A DNA stretch of 32,326 nucleotides, taken from the NCBI GenBank assembly GCA_009885895.1, contig VFJV01000131.1, positions 1 to 32,326 of the forward strand, in the 5' to 3' direction. Below the pieces are notes generated by a model that was not told the DNA's origin, did no database searches, and saw only the letters and a program-made list of their open reading frames with translations. A program made the translations under genes and the position numbers. This stretch comes from Gammaproteobacteria bacterium (GTDB lineage Bacteria > Pseudomonadota > Gammaproteobacteria > UBA1113). Shown piece after piece: positions 25,957 through 32,326 of this stretch. Within the stretch, counting starts at the first letter, position 1. Each line of letters opens with the position of its first letter.

Positions 25957-28249
25957 TGTCAATTTAAAATTATTTCCAATTGTTTTCCTTGATGTGCTGA
26001 GCCATAGCCATCATAGCCAAGCGTATGTCAGCCAGGAATTAATGCAAGCTTTTGATACGGAAGGATTATCAGTTTTACAGCATGAATTGCCAAAAGACGT
26101 GCTGGCTACACTTAAAGCCAAACGAGATTTAGGCGGGGTTATTATTAATTTAGAATGTTTTTCTGAAAAAACACAAGAACAAGATGTGGTTAATTTTATT
26201 CAGTTAATCCGTGATATCAATGCAGAAATCCCCATCAACATTTTAACCAGCACCTTGCACCTTAATTTTTTAAATGCACACATTCTAAAAGAATGCGAAT
26301 GCATTATTTGGCGTTATGACGATACCCCTGCATTTTTAGCCGGCCGCATACGTCAGCAAGTGTTTAAATATTTGGTGCGTTTATTGCCGCCTTTTTTTAA
26401 GGCTTTAGTTAAGTATACTTTAGAATACAAATATGCCTGGCATACACCGGGGCATATGGGTGGAGTTGCCTTTTTAAAGTCTCCTACGGGACGATTATTT
26501 TATGATTTTTACGGCGAAAATGCATTTAGAAGTGACTTGTCCATCTCTGTTCCGGAACTGGGGTCTTTATTGGAACACAGCGGTGTGGTGGGCGATGCAG
26601 AAGCGTATGCCGCGCAAGTTTTTGGTGCGGATGAAACTTTTTTTGTAACCAATGGCACCTCAACGTCTAATAAAATAGTGTTTATGGCTATTGCTAGAGG
26701 CCATGATGTAGCCGTCATTGACAGAAATTGTCACAAATCTTTGCAGCATGCTTTGACCATGGCCAATGCTATTCCTGTTTATTTTAAACCTAGCCGTAAT
26801 GCGTACGGTATTATTGGCGGCATTGCCAAAAGCGAGTTTAGTCAGAAAGTTTTGCGGCAAAAAATAATCGACAACCCTTTAATAGAGAATAAAGACATTG
26901 TGCCTCGCTTAGCCGTAATCACCAATAGCACGTACGATGGGTTGATTTACAATGTGGATAATATCAAAAAAGCATTGTTAGGATTTGGTATTGACTATGT
27001 CCATTTTGATGAGGCATGGTTTCCTTATGGAAAATTTCATCCTTTTTATCAGGGTAAGTTTGCCATGAGTAAAAGCACCTTAGAAAAACAACCTACAGTA
27101 TTTAGCACACAATCCACGCATAAATTACTGGCCGCTTTTTCACAAGCATCGATGATTCACCTTAGGCAAGGCACAGGGCCCATTGAACGTGAAATTTTTA
27201 ATGAATCTTTTATGATGCACACGTCCACATCACCACAATATGGCATCATTGCTTCATTGGATGTTTCCTCACGCATGATGGCGGGACGTTCCGGGGAGCA
27301 ATTAATGTCAGAAGCAATCGCCATAGCGGTGGCTTTTAGACAAGAGTTTAATAAAGTAAATCAATACGATAATCATAATGCGAATTCTTTGAACTGGGCT
27401 TTTAAACTGTGGCAACCCGATGAGGTGGATAATATATTTTTGGCTGAAGACGATCATTTTTTGAAAGATCCTACACACAGCGATGCGTTGTGGAAACTCA
27501 GTGCTAAAAAGCCTTGGCATGGGTTTCCTGAAATAGATGAAGATCATCTGTTTTTAGATCCCATAAAAGTAACCTTGCTAACTCCCGGCATTGATGAAAC
27601 CGCTGTCGCACAAGATTTCGGTATTCCCGCCCCTATGGTTAGCCGCTATTTAATTCGAAATGGCGTGGTGGATGAGAAAACGGGCTTTTACAGCATGTTG
27701 TTTTTATTTTCTATTGGCGTTAATAAGAGCAAGGCCTTAACCTTATTAACGCAATTAGAGCAGTTTAAAGATCAGTTCAATCAAAATGCGCCTTTAAAGA
27801 AAATTTTTCCTACTTTAGCGCAGGAGTACTCGATACGTTATAAAAAAATGACGCTGCAAGATTTAGCCAAAGAGATGCACTCCTTTTTAACCCAAAGAAA
27901 AGCAGCCACCTTATTAATGAACGCATATGATAGCCTACCAGAGCCAGTGTTAACCCCTCATGATGCGTATCAAGCGTTAATTTCTGGACGTTGGCGTTGT
28001 GTGCCTATAGATGAACTATTAGATAAAGTGGTATTGACCATGGTTGCGCCTTATCCACCGGGGATCCCCATTATTATGCCAGGGGAGCGGCTGACTAAAA
28101 AACACAGCGTTATTTTAAATTTTCTAAAATTATTAGAAAGTTTTGACAATGCTTTTCCCGGTTTCGAAAATGAAGTTCATGGTGCAAAAATACAGAGCAA
28201 TGAAAAAGAGGGTAGTCGACGCTATTATTTTTACTGCTTAGAAGAATGA
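25949..28249 (+). CDS. Biodegradative Arg/Lys/Orn decarboxylase (AdiA/LdcA-type)
   Basis: A large PLP-dependent fold-type I decarboxylase of 766 residues. The N-terminal wing (about 1-125, response-regulator-like) is followed by SWHTPGH-type WHTPGHMGGVAFLKSPTGR, VTNGTSTSNKIV, IDRNCHKSLQHAL, VITNSTYDGLIYNVD, HFDEAW and the PLP lysine in QSTHKLLAAFSQASM (Lys392). FLDPIKVTLLTPGID and the C-terminal PYPPGIPIIMPGERLT close the fold. Sequence details resemble lysine decarboxylases CadA/LdcC and Pseudomonas LdcA at least as much as AdiA, while the coupled transporter looks AdiC-like, so substrate (arginine or lysine) is unsettled. I place the start at ATG 25949, since AGAAGGT lies six bases before it; ATG 25943 is too close. 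Confidence 0.92.
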   Translation: MINVNLKLFPIVFLDVLSHSHHSQAYVSQELMQAFDTEGLSVLQHELPKDVLATLKAKRDLGGVIINLECFSEKTQEQDVVNFIQLIRDINAEIPINILTSTLHLNFLNAHILKECECIIWRYDDTPAFLAGRIRQQVFKYLVRLLPPFFKALVKYTLEYKYAWHTPGHMGGVAFLKSPTGRLFYDFYGENAFRSDLSISVPELGSLLEHSGVVGDAEAYAAQVFGADETFFVTNGTSTSNKIVFMAIARGHDVAVIDRNCHKSLQHALTMANAIPVYFKPSRNAYGIIGGIAKSEFSQKVLRQKIIDNPLIENKDIVPRLAVITNSTYDGLIYNVDNIKKALLGFGIDYVHFDEAWFPYGKFHPFYQGKFAMSKSTLEKQPTVFSTQSTHKLLAAFSQASMIHLRQGTGPIEREIFNESFMMHTSTSPQYGIIASLDVSSRMMAGRSGEQLMSEAIAIAVAFRQEFNKVNQYDNHNANSLNWAFKLWQPDEVDNIFLAEDDHFLKDPTHSDALWKLSAKKPWHGFPEIDEDHLFLDPIKVTLLTPGIDETAVAQDFGIPAPMVSRYLIRNGVVDEKTGFYSMLFLFSIGVNKSKALTLLTQLEQFKDQFNQNAPLKKIFPTLAQEYSIRYKKMTLQDLAKEMHSFLTQRKAATLLMNAYDSLPEPVLTPHDAYQALISGRWRCVPIDELLDKVVLTMVAPYPPGIPIIMPGERLTKKHSVILNFLKLLESFDNAFPGFENEVHGAKIQSNEKEGSRRYYFYCLEE

Positions 28250-28260
28250 GCTAATTCTAC

Positions 28261-28275
28261 GCATTTAATTTTTAG
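28261..28275. repeat. Direct repeat flanking zapD, downstream copy
   Basis: GCATTTAATTTTTAG occurs here and again at 29230-29244, on either side of zapD. The neighbouring bases also agree in part (GCT-AATTC before, GGGG shortly after), giving about 30 imperfectly repeated bases. Confidence 0.5.
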
Positions 28276-28314
28276 GGGTTGTTGCTTACCCTAAAAACAA
28301 ACTGCTATGGGTAT
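28269..28314. repeat. Inverted repeat plus dispersed repeat copy B between convergent genes
   Basis: TTTTTAGGG (28269-28277) and CCCTAAAAA (28289-28297) form a perfect 9-base stem with an 11-base loop between the decarboxylase and zapD stops. The right arm begins copy B of the dispersed repeat (TACCCTAAAAA, two bases, AACTGCTATG, GGTATAT) also found at 18404. No U-run follows on either strand, so terminator function is uncertain. Confidence 0.5.
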
Positions 28315-28315
28315 A

Positions 28316-29077
28316 TCAATCCATCAAAATAAAAGGGATATTTTCTTTTGCCTGTTGCGGCTTCTTCTCTATGGATGCTATGTAAAAATGGATGATTAGG
28401 CGGTGACGGCCTAGACTCATTAAGGGATAGACCAGGCTATTACGGTCTAGTCCTACCCGTACTAGCGGACAAAAACGCGTTGGCGACAATGTTTTTTGGT
28501 AAAATCCATCTTCAGCAAGCAATTTATTTTCTCGGGTACTGTCACGTGCTAATTTTAGCAATAAACGTACGGCTTTATAGGGTTCCTCTAGTTCTATAAC
28601 CCAGCGTTTTAGATAGCTTTGTTGTTTTTCTGGAGGTAGATGAAGCCAATAATGGTATTGTGGCAAATCCGCATTGCAAGTCCCCCCAGGGGTTAAAAAG
28701 TATTGCCTAACAGTACTGATAAAGCAGTGGTCCCTAGCCTCATGTGCAAATTTTCCATATTTGGGTTGTAGTAATTCGATTAAATGGTTTAGCTCATCCA
28801 GAGCTGAATTTAACGACCGAGTACTTACTTCCTGATTATCCTTAAATTGCTGAAAGCTTTCCACATAACGTCGAAACTCCGAAATAAGTTTGGTTTTAAT
28901 ATCGGGCCGGTCTAAAATTTGTAAAATATCTAATAAAGTGCTAAGTGCTGCGTGGGTCGAAGCTGCCTGTGGGCTTTCTAAATAAGAGTCTAAGAAGCCA
29001 GACAAATATTCCAAACGCAAGCAGGTGCGCACCAATTCGCTCAAAGGTTGTTCATAATAGATATAACTAGTAGCCAT
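28316..29077 (-). CDS. zapD: Z-ring associated protein ZapD
   Basis: ZapD bundles FtsZ filaments and stabilises the division ring. The 253-residue product (E. coli 247) opens IYYEQPLSELVRTCLRLEYLSGFLD, like the E. coli LFEHPLNEKMRTWLRIEFL, and has FISTVRQYFLTPGGTCNADLPQYHYWLHLPPE, matching the family's [21 protein letters not shown]. It continues with LLLKLARDS, DGFYQKTLSP and RHRLIIHFY. The start is the ATG at 29077, after GGAAGAAAGGG. The in-frame ATG at 29119 lies within the predicted -10 region and would add 14 non-conserved residues. In many gammaproteobacteria zapD sits beside coaE and yacG; here it stands alone between repeats. Confidence 0.92.
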   Translation of the reverse strand: MATSYIYYEQPLSELVRTCLRLEYLSGFLDSYLESPQAASTHAALSTLLDILQILDRPDIKTKLISEFRRYVESFQQFKDNQEVSTRSLNSALDELNHLIELLQPKYGKFAHEARDHCFISTVRQYFLTPGGTCNADLPQYHYWLHLPPEKQQSYLKRWVIELEEPYKAVRLLLKLARDSTRENKLLAEDGFYQKTLSPTRFCPLVRVGLDRNSLVYPLMSLGRHRLIIHFYIASIEKKPQQAKENIPFILMD

Positions 29078-29109
29078 GTTGTATTTGCATCCCTTTCTTC
29101 CTTGATCTA

Positions 29110-29118
29110 AGTATAGCA
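29110..29118 (-). promoter_or_regulatory. Extended -10 promoter for zapD
   Basis: On the minus strand TGCTATACT is a full extended -10 element, placing the transcript start near 29104 and leaving a 27-base leader with GGAAGAAAGGG before the ATG at 29077. The -35 region is poor. The position argues against the upstream in-frame ATG at 29119. Confidence 0.5.
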
Positions 29119-29229
29119 TTTTTATGGTGAAATTGCACGCAGCAGTGCTGACGTGTTAACCAAAGCATCTCAGGCGCTGCGTGATCCGCATCATAAAATA
29201 GTTTGATCAATATTTATGCTGAATTCGGA

Positions 29230-29244
29230 GCATTTAATTTTTAG
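29230..29244. repeat. Direct repeat flanking zapD, upstream copy
   Basis: Second copy of GCATTTAATTTTTAG, 969 bases from the first, in the 307-base gap between zapD and the membrane-protein gene. That gap also holds the zapD promoter and the PmrA box; I see no gene in it. Confidence 0.5.
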
Positions 29245-29310
29245 TGGGGGCTTCGCAGATCTCTCAATCTGTTCTCCAGTACAGAGTGAAAAGATCTCAG
29301 AAAAGAGGCT

Positions 29311-29326
29311 CTTAATATTTCCTTAA
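29311..29326 (+). promoter_or_regulatory. PmrA-box match upstream of a membrane effector candidate
   Basis: CTTAATATTTCCTTAATGAT at 29311-29330 matches cTTAA-N2-TT-N2-cTTAA at every fixed position, and also matches the longer tandem form cTTAATatT-N2-cTTAATatT at 16 of 18 bases. Possible -10 elements follow: TAGAAT (29350), extended TGCGATAAT (29355-29363) and TATAAT (29364). The next gene starts at 29385. Control by a PmrA homologue is inferred. Confidence 0.7.
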
Positions 29327-29384
29327 TGATCGCATGGTAATCTTTTACTTAGAATGCGATAATTATAATATTAGGGGGTATGCC

Positions 29385-30392
29385 ATGTCATTTTCGTTCA
29401 CTTTTAATCCAAATCAGGGCCCTGGAATTAATGAAAATCTGGGTGTTGATCTCAATGCATTAAAAGCGCAATTTAAGAACCTTAGGGCGCAACTGCCATT
29501 TAATGTCTATGCAGAGGAGGCTTTTGAGATCCTGCTGAGCAGTCTACGCAAAATAGAGGGTTTAGAAAGTACGATTCTAGAAAAGGCGCAGGCTATTTTT
29601 ATTGTCGATATGTTAGAGGGCGCTGTCGTAGCGAATACGGTCCGCTTAGCAATAAATCGATCTTTGGCACTCGCGGCAGATATTAATCAAAAAATACACA
29701 TCTTGGGTCTTATTATTGTTCAACTCAGCTTCGTTGGCGGAATCTACTTTGCGGCAAAAACAGCCATGAGTGGCGCGCGCATGGTAAAGGCTTTATCGGA
29801 AGGGGAATCGGTAGAAGAAACCTTAAGATCACATGGTCTCGATACTTTAAATAATGCGCTTTGGTATGTCGCAATTAGCGCGTCCTTCGGTGTCGCTGGT
29901 ACCGTTGCCGTACCTATAGGCCTAGCTGCATTTGCAGTAGACATTGTTGTCGCTAGAGTGCGTCTGTGTGAAAAAGAATCTAAATTAAAGAAGAAAATGG
30001 ATGCCTCTGATTTTAAAACCCAATCACCAGAGTATAAAAATGCAGCAGAGCGTTTACATCAGCACTATCAGCAAGCGCGCAGGCTCAATACGGCAGTAGC
30101 CAGCGTATTTTTTGTCAATAGCACGCTCTTGGCTTCGGTACAAGCTTGTGCAGCGTTTGGATTATTAGGGGCGGCGGCCGCTGTTGCTTGGCCTCTGACC
30201 ATCGCCTGCCTTAGTCTTGCTGTGGTCCTAACATTGGCTTACGCTGCTTATCGTTATGGACACGAAAAGCCTAAAGCGGAAAAATTAGAACAGGAATTAG
30301 ATGCAGCCGAAGCTAAAGTCACAGAAGGTAACGCCGTAGAAGATACAAGCACAAAGAATAACAGTAAACAAGGTATTACTCTTCGAAATTGA
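29385..30392 (+). CDS. Hypothetical multi-pass membrane protein, candidate Dot/Icm effector
   Basis: I do not recognise the family. From the ATG at 29385 (AGGGGG six bases upstream is a very strong ribosome binding site) the product has 335 residues; the in-frame ATG at 29334 lacks such a site and lies in the promoter. There is no signal peptide. A soluble N-terminal part (about 1-100) precedes hydrophobic segments at about 105-125, 160-192 and 236-289 (probably two spans). A Lys/Glu-rich helical loop lies between (about 195-235, KESKLKKKMDAS), followed by a charged tail (about 291-335) with EKLEQELDAAEAKVTEG. Internal hydrophobic hairpins without a signal peptide are common in effectors that insert into host membranes. 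The perfect PmrA box strengthens that reading, but it remains an inference. Confidence 0.8.
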   Translation: MSFSFTFNPNQGPGINENLGVDLNALKAQFKNLRAQLPFNVYAEEAFEILLSSLRKIEGLESTILEKAQAIFIVDMLEGAVVANTVRLAINRSLALAADINQKIHILGLIIVQLSFVGGIYFAAKTAMSGARMVKALSEGESVEETLRSHGLDTLNNALWYVAISASFGVAGTVAVPIGLAAFAVDIVVARVRLCEKESKLKKKMDASDFKTQSPEYKNAAERLHQHYQQARRLNTAVASVFFVNSTLLASVQACAAFGLLGAAAAVAWPLTIACLSLAVVLTLAYAAYRYGHEKPKAEKLEQELDAAEAKVTEGNAVEDTSTKNNSKQGITLRN

Positions 30393-30416
30393 TAAAAAAA
30401 ATGAGGGTTTTATAAT
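30389..30416 (+). promoter_or_regulatory. Sigma70-type promoter for the NTPDase gene
   Basis: TTGATA (30389-30394), 16 bases, perfect TATAAT (30411-30416). It overlaps the stop of the preceding gene. The predicted leader is about 50 bases, ending in GGAGAG before the GTG start. The NTPDase can therefore be expressed independently of the PmrA-box gene. Confidence 0.65.
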
Positions 30417-30472
30417 AATTTAAAATGTGGTATTAACTTAGCAGCTATCCCATAATAAACGGAGAGAAAAGT

Positions 30473-31786
30473 GTGTGTAAATCAGTTCTAAAAAGTATCG
30501 TTCTAATGATGACCTTTATTGTTTTATCTGTTGCCATCGCTGGGCCTAAGACCAAAGGCTCTGACCCATTGGCAGGTAGTCGCTCAATGATTATTTTGGA
30601 TGCTGGCAGTACTGGCACACGCTTGCATGTTTTTCGTTATGCTGTTGATCCCTACAACCCAACAGAGATCCGCTGGATCAAAGAGGTTTCGCATAAGAAG
30701 ATTATACCAGGATTAGCCACAATTGCAGGGCAGCAGCAGGATTTAAGCGATGCCTCTACTAAACAGCAGCATTTACAGCACTATCTTGTTCCGTTATTAA
30801 GGGCTGCAAATCAGGTATTAACGCCCAACGAGCGTCGTACAACGCCCGTCTATTTATTTGCAACAGCAGGCGTTCGGAATTTATCTGATAAAGCGCGTGA
30901 AGAAGCATTAACAGCAACAACCGATGCGCTTATTGATGCCCTAAAACAATCCGGATATCCATTCCCTGATAATAAGCCCCATGATGCCATTAATGCTATT
31001 ACTGGTACGGCAGAAGGCTTATTTAGCTGGATAACGATTAATTACTTAATGCAGCATTATGAAGGCACGCATTTAGAGGTGCATCATGGTTACGGTGTGC
31101 TTGATTTAGGGGGAGCATCAACGCAAATTAGTGTTCAACAAGACAATCCCGATGACAAAAAAGATAGCATGTATTTACAGCGTGGTAAAAATCGTTATGC
31201 AATCTATGTGCACAGCTATCCAACTTATGGTGCCTATTTTAGTCAAGCACCGTTTAAACAGCACTATGGTAATGCTGCAGAAGTCTGTTTTTTACAATCC
31301 GGCAAAGCAAATTTTCAAGCTTGCCAAAAGTTAGTGGCTGATTATATCTATAAGGGTAAAGACTATGAGCAATGTGTGGCTGCGCACGATGCGCTACATT
31401 GCTCTAAAATGGGTGAATACCAGCCCGACTTAAGCCAGACACAGTTTTTTATTATTTCATATTATTACGACATTTTTGCTCGATTAGACTTAGTTCCTAA
31501 CATTCCATCACCGGGATTATTGGCGATGGCAGGGCAAAAATACTGTGCGCGGAGTTGGGCGGATGTAAAGAGTGCCTATCAAAATCAAGCTGATAGTACA
31601 TTAAATAGCAACTGTTTTATCAGTGCATGGGCCTATACATTGCTCAAAGGATATGGTTTACGTGATGATACACCGTTATTAGCCAGTGATAAAATCAGCG
31701 GTGTGAGCACTGACTGGCCGCTGGGTGCTGCGATCTATTTAATTACGCAGCCCAAACATCAACAATCGATTTATTTGGCATCATGA
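30473..31786 (+). CDS. Secreted nucleoside triphosphate diphosphohydrolase (apyrase, GDA1/CD39 family)
   Basis: Hydrolyses nucleoside tri- and diphosphates. The 437-residue product has a signal peptide (about 1-23) and all five apyrase conserved regions: ACR1 DAGSTGTR (43-50), ACR2 ATAGVR, ACR3 GTAEGLFSWITINY with its catalytic Glu, ACR4 GVLDLGGASTQISV and ACR5 WPLGAAI near residue 416. Several cysteines in the second half (CFLQ, CQKL, CVAA, CSKM, CARS) suit disulfides of an exported enzyme. The start is GTG with GGAGAG upstream; other GTGs at 30471 and 30475 are out of frame. CD39-type enzymes are mainly eukaryotic but known in Legionella pneumophila (Lpg1905), where one is needed for full intracellular growth. 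Horizontal origin is likely; decayed IS sequences follow directly. Confidence 0.95.
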   Translation: MCKSVLKSIVLMMTFIVLSVAIAGPKTKGSDPLAGSRSMIILDAGSTGTRLHVFRYAVDPYNPTEIRWIKEVSHKKIIPGLATIAGQQQDLSDASTKQQHLQHYLVPLLRAANQVLTPNERRTTPVYLFATAGVRNLSDKAREEALTATTDALIDALKQSGYPFPDNKPHDAINAITGTAEGLFSWITINYLMQHYEGTHLEVHHGYGVLDLGGASTQISVQQDNPDDKKDSMYLQRGKNRYAIYVHSYPTYGAYFSQAPFKQHYGNAAEVCFLQSGKANFQACQKLVADYIYKGKDYEQCVAAHDALHCSKMGEYQPDLSQTQFFIISYYYDIFARLDLVPNIPSPGLLAMAGQKYCARSWADVKSAYQNQADSTLNSNCFISAWAYTLLKGYGLRDDTPLLASDKISGVSTDWPLGAAIYLITQPKHQQSIYLAS

Positions 31787-31800
31787 GAGATTATATGATG

Positions 31801-31821
31801 TGTCAACTCTTTTCCGGACAC
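31801..31821. repeat. Possible IS3-family terminal inverted repeat
   Basis: TGTCAACT then TTTTCCGGACAC begins six bases before the end of the transposase remnant, the distance expected for an insertion-sequence end of this family. No matching opposite end was found within the window. Confidence 0.4.
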
Positions 31822-31826
31822 TTTTT

Positions 31827-32115
31827 TTAACATTTTACTCTGCGCTCTTCAAATACAACGGGTGCCATATAACCATATTAACGAGTGTAGCCTTCATGTT
31901 GTCCTCCATGGCCCATCCTACTACCTGTCGTGAAAATAAATCAATCACCACCGCTAAATACAGCCAACCTTCATTCGTCCCAATATAGCTAATGTCACCC
32001 ACCTATTTTTGATCAGGCTCTTGTGCTGTAAAATCTCTATTTAAGTGGTTACTAGAAATAGGCAGTGCATGTTTCGAGTCAGTCGTATTTTTAAATTTAC
32101 GCTTGGTTTTACTAT
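31827..32115 (-). pseudogene. IS3-family transposase (OrfB) remnant with internal deletion
   Basis: On the minus strand the frame reads KTKRKFKNTTDSKHALP, then SSNHLNRDFTAQEPDQK, a stop at 32003-32005 where the family has Trp, then [19 protein letters not shown] and [20 protein letters not shown]. This is the start of the IS3 DDE core with its first Asp. Just after NMKATLV the frame shifts into [15 protein letters not shown] and a stop at 31827-31829, which is the usual OrfB C-terminus. The second and third catalytic residues are missing, so a central deletion joined the two ends. It carries a nonsense mutation, a deletion and a frameshift, and is not functional. Confidence 0.85.
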
Positions 32116-32154
32116 GGTGGAGACAGTGACACCGACGGAGAAGAATATCATTCT

Positions 32155-32326
32155 GAGGGTATGACTGGAAAGCTATTTGAATCTTTGTTTGAGCAAGGGT
32201 TGCAGCTTATCACTGGCATTCGAAAGAACATGAAAAACAAGCTCGTACCCATAATAGATAAAATATTACTGCGCAAACGCGGTTTGATTGAGAGCATCAA
32301 TAACCAGTTCAAAAATGTGTTTCCCT
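32155..32326 (+). pseudogene. IS982-like transposase fragment running off the right edge
   Basis: The plus-strand frame through ATG 32161 reads GKLFESLFEQGLQLIT, GIRKNMKNKLVPIIDK and ILLRKRGLIESINNQFKNVF to the window end. LIT-x-x-RKNMKN and DK-x-LLRKR-x-x-IE-x-x-N-x-Q-x-KN are characteristic of the C-terminal half of IS982-family transposases. The N-terminal half is absent; upstream the frame runs into sequence antisense to the IS3 remnant. So the copy is truncated, probably by the event that joined the two elements. Its right end is outside the window. Confidence 0.65.

Noticed and set aside
28269-28297. Perfect 9-base inverted repeat as a bidirectional terminator
   Set aside because: No U-run follows on either strand and the stem is AT-rich; kept only as a repeat feature.
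31800-31988. 62-residue plus-strand ORF after the apyrase
   Set aside because: It is the complement of the IS3 transposase remnant, whose minus-strand frame shows clear family motifs.

Overview
The window reads as chromosome of a host-associated gammaproteobacterium, most likely in the order Legionellales (Coxiella/Legionella/Rickettsiella-like). This is an inference from four things: a gammaproteobacterial division and cell-wall cluster with mDAP-type MurE; a eukaryote-like ecto-NTPDase of the kind known in Legionella; two matches to the PmrA box cTTAA-N2-TT-N2-cTTAA that controls Dot/Icm secretion genes in Legionella and Coxiella; and orphan effector-like ORFs beside decayed insertion sequences.

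Layout. 1-8650 (+): tightly packed dcw cluster mraZ(partial)-rsmH-ftsL-ftsI-murE-murF-mraY-murD, with start/stop overlaps or short gaps. It stops after murD, where ftsW-murG-murC would normally follow. 8680-10301 (-): threonine aldolase and a glycine-zipper lipoprotein with its own terminator. 10366-10426: back-to-back promoters, sigma70 for the lipoprotein and a sigma32-type heat-shock promoter for clpB. 10473-13745 (+): clpB, with an internal start for a short isoform, and a small exported protein. 13785-13843: a palindromic REP-like element. 13873-17269 (-): two intact MltD-type lytic transglycosylases flanking a decayed third copy that keeps both gene ends and its promoter. 17410-18269 (+): a PmrA-like box and a hypothetical gene whose 5' end appears frameshifted. 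18415-18882 (-): acyl-CoA thioesterase. 19021-28249 (+): a long collinear run, etfB-etfA-ald-aminopeptidase-rimK-rimB-adiC-like antiporter-Arg/Lys decarboxylase. 28316-29077 (-): zapD, flanked by short direct repeats. 29311-31786 (+): a perfect PmrA box, a multi-pass membrane protein that is a candidate effector, and a secreted apyrase. 31801-32326: remnants of an IS3-family and an IS982-like transposase.

Function. The left third makes and polymerises peptidoglycan precursor, and the MltD pair and ZapD (an FtsZ cross-linker) act in the same process. The 19-28 kb run combines electron transfer, alanine and peptide catabolism, ribosomal protein S6 modification (RimK/RimB) and a decarboxylase/antiporter acid-resistance pair, all plausible for a bacterium living in an acidic vacuole. 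The right end and the 17.4-18.3 kb patch are the accessory part and the best places to look for undescribed virulence functions. I found no tRNA, rRNA or CRISPR array.
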